Positions 1 to 5,770 of a stretch of DNA of 5,770 bases are shown piece after piece. The stretch covers positions 1 through 5,770 of the forward strand of contig CAILKC010000544.1 in the NCBI GenBank assembly GCA_903834675.1, read 5' to 3'. Numbering within the stretch: the stretch's first letter is position 1; each line of letters starts with the position of its first letter. The position numbers were made by a program, and so were the translations under genes. The notes under the pieces are model-generated. The model had not been told where the DNA came from and did no database searches. It was given only the letters and a program-made list of their open reading frames with translations. The DNA comes from an uncultured Victivallales bacterium. Lineage in GTDB: Bacteria; Verrucomicrobiota; Lentisphaeria; Oligosphaerales; JAFGRS01.

Positions 1-215
1 CGGCCACGCAGGGCCGCCCTCCAGGCGATCCGCCGCGTCCCGGCCGGATCGGAATAGGAACACCGCGTCGGCAAGTCTCATTCCGGTATGTCCGGCCGCA
101 GCCAGGGGCTGGGCTGAACCCTAGGACCTGAGTAGTCACCACCCACGGAACTGACCTGCGCCCCCGGGGCTTCCGGTCAGTCGCGGCACGACGGCGGCAC
201 GGCTATATTCTGGCC
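1..215. other. Left-edge non-coding or gene-end region
   Basis: No gene can be supported here. Two edge-running frames exist. On the plus strand, frame 1 is open from the edge to a TAG at 55-57, giving 18 codons that could be the tail of an upstream gene. On the minus strand, an ATG at 81-79 opens 27 codons to the edge (beginning MRLADAVFLFRSG), without a recognisable Shine-Dalgarno sequence. Both are too short to judge. From about 85 to 200 I see GC-rich sequence with no convincing -35 box, tRNA, repeat or terminator. Confidence 0.35.
204..209 (+). promoter_or_regulatory. Possible -10 element (TATATT) very close to the start codon
   Basis: TATATT matches the sigma70 -10 consensus at 4 of 6 positions and stands out in GC-rich sequence. 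It lies only 6 bases before the ATG at 216, so transcription would begin at or next to the start codon. That would give a leaderless mRNA, in line with the missing Shine-Dalgarno sequence. No good -35 hexamer is seen at 16-19 bp spacing, so this is a weak call. Confidence 0.2.
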
Positions 216-1304
216 ATGAATACCTGCCCCCGCCGACGGGTTTCCGCGCTGAGGTTAGGGCTGCTGGCGGCCCTCACCGGGCTGCGCTTGGTGGCGTGCT
301 CAACCCCGGTGTGCCAATACGCTCTTGAGAACTGGCCCGCCGACGCTTACGACCTCCTGATCGCGTCCAACGGCCCACTCGCCGCCACGCTCAAAGCCGA
401 TTGCGAGCGGGTTCTGGGAGGGACGGGACCGGCCGCGGCCAACGCGGCTCTGCGCTTCCTGGAAGACCCCGCGCTCCCCGCCTCTGAGGTCCGTTTGACG
501 GTACGCTTTCCAGACCATCCCACGGACCGGCCGCCGCTCTGGACGGGAGCCCTGTCGCCGCCGCGGCTGCAAGGCATCGTGGACTCCCCGGTGCGCGTCC
601 GCCTGGCGGCGGAACTGCTCCGTGGCGCCGCGGCGGTGTTCCTCTTTCTACCTGCCGGAGACGCGGTCGCCGACACCGCGGCGCGCGCCCGCCTGCAAAC
701 CGCTCTGGATGAGATGTCGCGCACCCTGGTGTTGCCTCCCGACCCCGACACCCCCGCTGAGGACGCGGCCCCAGCGGCGCCGTTTCGCTTCCCTATCCTC
801 GAGGTCTTGCGAGCGGACCCCGCCGAGGAATTCCTCCGGACTATGCTCTTGGCCAGCGAAGCGGACCTGGAGGGTCTGCGCGAGCCGATGGCCTTTCCCG
901 TGTTCGGCCGCGGGCGCGCTCTCTACGCTATCGTCGGGGCCGGAATCAACCGGGACGTGCTGGCTGAGGCGTGCGTCTTCCTGACCGGCGCCTGTTCGTG
1001 CCAGGTAAAAGCCCAGAACCCCGGGGTTGACCTGTTGCTGCGGGCCGACTGGGAATCGGTGGCAGGATCGAGCGCCACCAGCGTGACGGAATTGCCGCCC
1101 CTGACCGGGCTGACCGCCTCCGAGTCCACCCTCGACGCCCTGCCCGCTCCCGCCCCGAGCCCGGCCGCGGCACTCGCGACGCCCCCCGGCGGCGAGGCGC
1201 GACCGCTGTTTACGCGCCGGGCCCTGGCCCTCACCGTCGCCGGGGTCGTGATCGCGGTCCTGGCCGGCACTCTCATCCTGCTGGCAACCACGCGCTCGCG
1301 CTGA
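216..1304 (+). CDS. Exported/lipoprotein-like membrane-anchored protein of unknown function
   Basis: I can assign no function to this 362-residue protein. Residues 1-27 look like a signal peptide: RRR at 6-8, then a hydrophobic stretch. LVAC at 25-28 fits a lipobox, so C28 could be lipidated. The following CSTPVCQYALENWPADAY (28-45) resembles the start of a conserved family I associate with Planctomycetes, Verrucomicrobia and relatives. In that family a Cys followed by a PV..YALE.W motif opens the mature protein. Further family-like segments are a VDSPVR...AAELLRG helix (122-137), PVFGRGRALYAIVGAGI (228-244) and a Cys cluster C253/C260/C262 before NPGVDLL. An Ala/Pro-rich stretch (about 303-328) leads to a transmembrane helix (336-356) and a basic RSR tail. 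The predicted topology is a periplasmic body with a cytoplasmic C-terminus. The Cys pattern and alternating strands and helices suggest a thioredoxin-like fold, but this is inference. ATG 216 is the only Met giving the signal peptide; no Shine-Dalgarno sequence precedes it. It converges on the aldolase gene with a 6-bp gap. Confidence 0.75.
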   Translation: MNTCPRRRVSALRLGLLAALTGLRLVACSTPVCQYALENWPADAYDLLIASNGPLAATLKADCERVLGGTGPAAANAALRFLEDPALPASEVRLTVRFPDHPTDRPPLWTGALSPPRLQGIVDSPVRVRLAAELLRGAAAVFLFLPAGDAVADTAARARLQTALDEMSRTLVLPPDPDTPAEDAAPAAPFRFPILEVLRADPAEEFLRTMLLASEADLEGLREPMAFPVFGRGRALYAIVGAGINRDVLAEACVFLTGACSCQVKAQNPGVDLLLRADWESVAGSSATSVTELPPLTGLTASESTLDALPAPAPSPAAALATPPGGEARPLFTRRALALTVAGVVIAVLAGTLILLATTRSR

Positions 1305-1310
1305 GCGAGC
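1294..1310. terminator. Short hairpin between convergent genes, spanning a stop codon
   Basis: GCTCGC (1294-1299) and GCGAGC (1305-1310) form a perfect 6-bp GC-rich stem around the 5-base loop GCTGA. The loop contains the TGA stop of the plus-strand gene, and the stem ends directly before the stop of the minus-strand aldolase (1311). It could act as a bidirectional terminator or 3'-end stabiliser for both transcripts. No T-tract follows on either strand, so intrinsic termination is not demonstrated. Confidence 0.25.
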
Positions 1311-2102
1311 TCACCCCTCGATGCCGAAAGGCACCAGCGCGTTGTGAATGTCGGTGAAGCCCTTGCCCAACAGCCCCACGTCGCTGCCGACGTTGAGGTA
1401 GAGAAACCCCTCCTCGAGGAGCTGGGGCACGGTCTCAACCGCGGCAACCGTACCGGCGAGGCGTCCATGACGCTTACATGCCGCCACCATCCTCCGCCGG
1501 GCCGCGATCACCTCGGGGGCGCCGTATTGGCCCGGTTTGCCAATGCCATGGCTGAAGTCGCCCGGACCGAAGAAGAGCATGTCGATGCCCTCCACCGCGG
1601 CGATCTCGTCAATCTGCTCCATGGGCTCGGGATCCTCGATCTGGCAGATGACGAAACGCTCGCGGTTGGCGGCCGCCATGTACTCCTCCGGCGGCAGCAG
1701 GCAGAAGGCGCCATCGGTATTGCCGCCGTCCACGGGCCGCCGCCCCAGCGGATGGAAACGCGTCGTCTGCACGACCTGCCGCGCCTCCTCGACACTCATC
1801 AGATGCGGCACCATGATCCCGGTCGCGTCGGCTTCCAGCGGCCGGATGTAGTCGGAGTAACAGCCTTTGGCCACCCGCACCAGCGCATCCATGCCGTGGA
1901 GCTTAGCCGCCCGAATCTGGTTGTCGATGGTCAGCCAGTCGGCAGGCACGTGCTCCATGCATAGCCAGATACAGTCAAAGCCGATCATGCCGATCAACTC
2001 GACCAGGCGCGGATCCCCAAAGTTCGTCTTCGTCGAAAAAGCCGGCTTTCCGGCCCGCAGTTTCCTGAGCATGCGGCTTGGCCGCAGCAACCTAGTCCCC
2101 AT
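1311..2102 (-). CDS. HpcH/HpaI aldolase family protein (2-keto-3-deoxy sugar-acid aldolase-like)
   Basis: This is a 263-residue class II, metal-dependent pyruvate aldolase of the HpcH/HpaI type (TIM barrel, cytoplasmic). Such enzymes reversibly split 2-keto-3-deoxy acids into pyruvate and an aldehyde. Visible motifs are WLCMEH (46-51, H51 matching HpaI His45), LVRV with R76 (HpaI Arg70), GIMVPH (95-100), HPLGRRPVDGG (117-127), QIED with metal-ligand-like E156, and FFGPGDFSHGIG (177-188) with metal-ligand-like D182. The length is normal for the family. The Asp that usually sits three residues before the catalytic His is Cys48 here. The ATG at 2102-2100 is preceded by AAGGAG (2114-2109) with a 6-base spacer. 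An internal Met at residue 11 is possible but has weaker support. It lies 27 bp downstream of the UxuB-like dehydrogenase on the same strand, so the two are probably co-transcribed for sugar-acid breakdown. The exact substrate (2-keto-3-deoxy-gluconate, -rhamnonate or other) cannot be read from the sequence. Confidence 0.88.
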   Translation of the reverse strand: MGTRLLRPSRMLRKLRAGKPAFSTKTNFGDPRLVELIGMIGFDCIWLCMEHVPADWLTIDNQIRAAKLHGMDALVRVAKGCYSDYIRPLEADATGIMVPHLMSVEEARQVVQTTRFHPLGRRPVDGGNTDGAFCLLPPEEYMAAANRERFVICQIEDPEPMEQIDEIAAVEGIDMLFFGPGDFSHGIGKPGQYGAPEVIAARRRMVAACKRHGRLAGTVAAVETVPQLLEEGFLYLNVGSDVGLLGKGFTDIHNALVPFGIEG

Positions 2103-2129
2103 CGTCTGCTCCTTCCTCTACACCGCGTC

Positions 2130-2987
2130 TCAGACCCCACTGAAGGCGCTGAAACCGCCGTCGATGGCCACGACCGTGCCCGTCACAAAGGCCGCTCCAT
2201 CATCGCTGCACAGCCAGAGCAGGGCGCCGACCAGGTCCTCGGGCTTGCCGTAACGGCCCATGGGCGTATGCCCGATAATCGTCTTGCCGCGCTCCGTCAT
2301 GGAGCCGTCGGCCTGGGTTAGCAGGCCGCGATTCTGGTCGGTCAGGAAGAAGCCGGGGGCAAGCGCATTCACCCGGATGCCGACCGTGCTCATGTGGACC
2401 GCCAGCCACTGGGTGAAATTGCTCACGGCAGCCTTGGCCGCACTGTAGGCTGGAATCTTGGTGAGAGGCTTGAAGGCGTTCATGCTCGAGATGTTGATGA
2501 CGGTGCCCTTCCCGGCCCGGGCCATGTCCTTGGTGAAGACCTGGGTCGGCACCAGCGTGCCCAGGAAGTTCAGGCCAAAGACGAACTCGATGCCCTTGGG
2601 GTCCAGATCGTAGAAACTCTTGAAGCCCTCCTGTACCTTGTCCACGTCTTCCTTGTACAGGCGTTCCTTCGAGGTGGTGCCCAGCGGGTGATTACCACCG
2701 GCGCCGTTGATCAGGATGTCGCACGGGCCAAACACCGTCCGGATGGTCTCGCGGGCAGCCTCGAGGCTGGCCCGGTCAAGCACATTGCAAGCGACGCCGA
2801 GAGCGTTGCCGCCGGCGGCCTTGACCTGGTCCGCCACCTTGTCAGCTGCTTCCTTGCGCAGATCCAGGATGGCCACCTGTGCCCCGCATTCGGCCAGGGC
2901 CATCGCCATGCACCCGCACAGCACGCCGCCACCGCCCGTGATCACGGCCGTCTTGTTCCGCAGATCGATCTTGAAGGGTACTGCCAT
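2130..2987 (-). CDS. uxuB: SDR-family oxidoreductase, UxuB/YjmF-like D-mannonate oxidoreductase (fructuronate reductase)
   Basis: This is a 285-residue classical short-chain dehydrogenase, cytoplasmic and NAD(P)-dependent. It has a nucleotide-binding TGGGGVLCG loop (17-25), an acidic D42 at the end of strand 2 that favours NAD(H), INGAGGN (93-99), a structural Asn at 140 and catalytic S168, Y181 and K185 (YSAAK). The GNHP segment, NISSMNAFKPLTKIPAYSAAK, NFTQWLAVH, APGFFLTDQNR, HTPMGRYG and the IDGGFSAFSGV terminus resemble the Bacillus YjmF/UxuB type. That type interconverts fructuronate and mannonate in glucuronate catabolism. The gene symbol rests on this resemblance; related sugar-acid dehydrogenases are possible. 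In the Gly loop, the last canonical Gly of TGxxxGxG is Cys24, with Gly25 next. The start is the ATG at 2987-2985, because GGAGG (3000-2996) lies 8 bases upstream and the protein begins as family members do. The frame extends to an ATG at 3080, but those 31 extra residues lack family character and lie over the candidate promoter. It is the first gene of a pair with the aldolase. No mannonate dehydratase (uxuA) is in the window. Confidence 0.85.
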   Translation of the reverse strand: MAVPFKIDLRNKTAVITGGGGVLCGCMAMALAECGAQVAILDLRKEAADKVADQVKAAGGNALGVACNVLDRASLEAARETIRTVFGPCDILINGAGGNHPLGTTSKERLYKEDVDKVQEGFKSFYDLDPKGIEFVFGLNFLGTLVPTQVFTKDMARAGKGTVINISSMNAFKPLTKIPAYSAAKAAVSNFTQWLAVHMSTVGIRVNALAPGFFLTDQNRGLLTQADGSMTERGKTIIGHTPMGRYGKPEDLVGALLWLCSDDGAAFVTGTVVAIDGGFSAFSGV

Positions 2988-3021
2988 CGTCCTGTCCTCC
3001 GTGTGCCACCCGGCTGCCGCA

Positions 3022-3048
3022 GCAGGGCGCCGGTTCAAGTTGCCCTGC
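3022..3048 (-). promoter_or_regulatory. Inverted repeat/hairpin in the dehydrogenase leader
   Basis: GCAGGGC (3022-3028) and GCCCTGC (3042-3048) are perfect 7-bp inverted repeats separated by 13 bases. If transcription starts near 3053, as the candidate promoter predicts, this is the first structure in the mRNA leader, about 35 bases ahead of the start codon. It could be an operator just downstream of the start site or an RNA hairpin. There is no U-tract, so a simple terminator is unlikely. Confidence 0.3.
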
Positions 3049-3260
3049 CTGACCGCGCTAATATCGCCCGCCACCCCCAAATGCCAATCCGGGGCAAGGC
3101 CGCAGAGGCTCCGACCAGCAGCTCGAACTCGCCGGGTTCGACCTCAAACCGGTGGTTGATCGTCCAGAACTCCAGCTTCTCCACCTCGTCCACGAAATCG
3201 CAGCGCGTGCAATCGGGGTCAACCCTCGACTTTTAGCTTTACTTTGACGATTTTCTGCTC
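3038..3260 (-). pseudogene. Remnant of the C-terminal end of a GH3-type beta-glucosidase (probable)
   Basis: The minus-strand frame from 3232 to the stop at 3037-3035 has no start codon and is preceded by TAA at 3235-3233. It encodes a stretch that looks truly coding: FVDEVEKLEFW followed shortly by FEVEPGEFELLVGASA (about 3199-3101). The pattern EPGeFevlVGaSs is typical of the fibronectin-III-like domain that ends many family 3 glycoside hydrolases. A second coding-looking piece, EQKIVKVKLKVE (3260-3225), lies just upstream in another frame and ends at TGA 3221-3219. It would fit the preceding beta strand (the GEtktVtftL position) if at least one frameshift separates them. The rest of such a gene is absent: glnS begins at 3536 on the opposite strand. 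I read this as a decayed gene end beside a sugar-acid operon. An alternative is chance similarity of a short frame. Confidence 0.5.
3060..3087 (-). promoter_or_regulatory. Candidate sigma70-type promoter for the dehydrogenase-aldolase operon
   Basis: Read on the minus strand, TTGGCA (3087-3082, 5 of 6 matches to TTGACA) is followed after 16 bp by GATATT (3065-3060, 4 of 6 matches to TATAAT). The predicted start is near 3053, giving a leader of about 65 bases before the ATG at 2987. The position is sensible, but the call rests on consensus matching alone. It overlaps the end of the GH3-like remnant. Confidence 0.3.
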
Positions 3261-3336
3261 GGCGCACGCGGTTGACGCCGTCTCCTGCGGCGAACCGGAC
3301 CTTCGGCATTTCAGCCCGTGATGCATGTGGTCATGC

Positions 3337-3399
3337 CCCGATCGGGAACACTGGGCCTCTCCGAGATGACAATGGCGTTGCAGATTCCCGACCGGGAAC
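3337..3399. repeat. Two near-identical dyad-symmetric sites, centres 50 bp apart
   Basis: CCCGATCGGGAAC (3337-3349) and CCCGACCGGGAAC (3387-3399) differ at one base. The first contains the perfect palindrome CCCGATCGGG. The second lies inside the inverted repeat TTCCCG-AC-CGGGAA (3385-3398). The dyad centres (3341/3342 and 3391/3392) are 50 bp apart, close to five helical turns. Both lie upstream of the candidate glnS -10 box and between the divergent genes. This is the form expected of paired operators for a dimeric regulator, although no regulator gene is in the window and no third copy is seen. Confidence 0.35.
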
Positions 3400-3436
3400 C
3401 CGTCGGCGCCGCGCTGGTTACCCTCCCCACAGCGCC

Positions 3437-3442
3437 TATAGT
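3437..3442 (+). promoter_or_regulatory. Possible glnS -10 box (TATAGT)
   Basis: TATAGT matches TATAAT at 5 of 6 positions and is the best such hexamer between the dyad sites and glnS. Transcription would start near 3449, giving a leader of about 87 bases. At 16-18 bp upstream the sequence (around GCTGGTTA) is a poor -35, so activation or a different sigma factor would be needed if it is real. Confidence 0.22.
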
Positions 3443-3521
3443 ACCGTTTTGCGGACTCCGCCGTACGGCCTGGGTACAGGTCGCTGCCGGAGACGGGGTT
3501 GTCGTGTTTTTCCTGGACGCT

Positions 3522-3527
3522 AAGGAG
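3522..3527 (+). promoter_or_regulatory. Ribosome binding site of glnS
   Basis: AAGGAG is a strong Shine-Dalgarno match 8 bases before ATG 3536 and fixes the glnS start. Confidence 0.7.
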
Positions 3528-3535
3528 CAAAGACC

Positions 3536-5644
<2,109 letters not shown>

Positions 5645-5665
5645 GAAGCCGTGAAGGAAGAACGA

Positions 5666-5683
5666 GCTGTGCGGTTCCACAGC
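5666..5683 (+). terminator. Weak stem-loop downstream of glnS
   Basis: GCTGTG (5666-5671) and CACAGC (5678-5683) form a perfect 6-bp stem with a 6-base loop, 22 bases after the glnS stop. It is followed by G-rich sequence rather than a T-tract, so it may be only a transcript-end structure or a chance hairpin ahead of the next frame. Confidence 0.2.
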
Positions 5684-5696
5684 GGGGGCGGCCAGC

Positions 5697-5770
5697 ATGA
5701 GCAGTCGAAGCGCCTCGAAGTACGGCAAGGATTCCGCCGGGGCCTGGGGGCGCGATGCCGAGGGCCTGCC
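5697..5770 (+). CDS. Start of a partial gene running off the right edge
   Basis: ATG 5697 opens 24 codons to the window end (MSSRSASKYGKDSAGAWGRD, then AEGL). GGGGGCGG lies 5-12 bases upstream as a modest ribosome binding site, and the frame starts 52 bp after glnS on the same strand. The W.RDaeGLP pattern recalls the N-terminus of some large carbohydrate-active enzymes, but so few residues cannot support a family call. A competing frame from GTG 5651 is also open to the edge; it lacks a Shine-Dalgarno sequence and its composition looks less protein-like. Confidence 0.45.
   Translation, partial: MSSRSASKYGKDSAGAWGRDAEGL

Larger units (their letters stand above)
2988..3535. other. Divergent intergenic region (548 bp) between the sugar-acid operon and glnS
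   Basis: No intact gene is present. From the operon side it holds the dehydrogenase ribosome binding site, an inverted repeat (3022-3048), a candidate minus-strand promoter (3060-3087), a GH3-like coding remnant (3038-3260), a pair of dyad sites (3337-3398), a possible glnS -10 box (3437-3442) and the glnS ribosome binding site (3522-3527). A perfect 10-bp palindrome, GCCGTACGGC, lies at 3460-3469 in the presumed glnS leader. The segment 3231-3256 is clearly more AT-rich than its surroundings. I see no tRNA, riboswitch or T-box motif. Confidence 0.6.

Noticed and set aside
923..1468. 181-codon minus-strand frame across the convergent junction
   Set aside because: It overlaps both real genes out of frame and shows no conserved motif.
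1344..1964. 206-codon plus-strand frame opposite the aldolase
   Set aside because: It is a compositional shadow of a well-supported aldolase gene: no family motifs and no ribosome binding site.
3034..3043. GGTTCAAG-like sequence as a possible tRNA T-arm
   Set aside because: No acceptor stem, D-arm or anticodon arm can be built around it. It is the loop of the 3022-3048 inverted repeat.
2988..3080. Longer dehydrogenase start (ATG at 3080, 31 extra residues)
   Set aside because: The extra residues do not resemble SDR N-termini, no good ribosome binding site precedes them, and they would cover the candidate promoter and hairpin. The ATG at 2987 has GGAGG at ideal spacing.
3244..3277. Two TTGACG hexamers (3244-3249 and 3272-3277) as glnS -35 boxes
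   Set aside because: No acceptable -10 hexamer lies 16-18 bp downstream of either, and both are over 250 bases from the glnS start.

Overview
The window is GC-rich with strong third-position GC bias, so several long antisense frames are open only by composition. It holds four complete protein-coding genes, one probable gene remnant and a partial gene at the right edge. Conserved motifs suggest a bacterium of the Planctomycetes-Verrucomicrobia-Lentisphaerae kind or a similar lineage. The first gene belongs to a cysteine-containing exported protein family that I associate with that group. Glutamine is charged directly by a GlnRS, and the sugar-acid enzymes fit a polysaccharide degrader. This placement is inference; no rRNA or other marker is present.

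Layout. Positions 1-215 hold no gene I can defend. A plus-strand gene (216-1304) encodes an exported or lipid-anchored protein with a C-terminal membrane helix and no known function. Six bases beyond it, convergent, lies a minus-strand pair. It is transcribed right to left: a UxuB-like short-chain dehydrogenase (2987-2130), then an HpcH/HpaI-family aldolase (2102-1311), 27 bp apart and each with a good ribosome binding site. Together they look like a small sugar-acid (uronate / 2-keto-3-deoxy acid) catabolic operon. The divergent 548-bp region (2988-3535) contains a minus-strand segment resembling the C-terminal end of a GH3 beta-glucosidase, disrupted by stops and a frameshift. It also contains a plausible promoter and leader hairpin for the operon, and a pair of near-identical dyad-symmetric sites with centres 50 bp apart.

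The plus-strand gene at 3536-5644 is glutaminyl-tRNA synthetase (glnS). It carries a C-terminal extension that is clearly a Trbp111/EMAPII-type tRNA-binding domain of the kind usually found on MetRS. Just past it, an ATG at 5697 opens a reading frame that runs off the window.

I do not see a defence system, mobile element, CRISPR array or other clearly new multi-gene system. The items most worth a second look are the GlnRS-tRNA-binding-domain fusion, the aldolase with an altered active-site Asp position, the GH3 remnant and the paired dyads.
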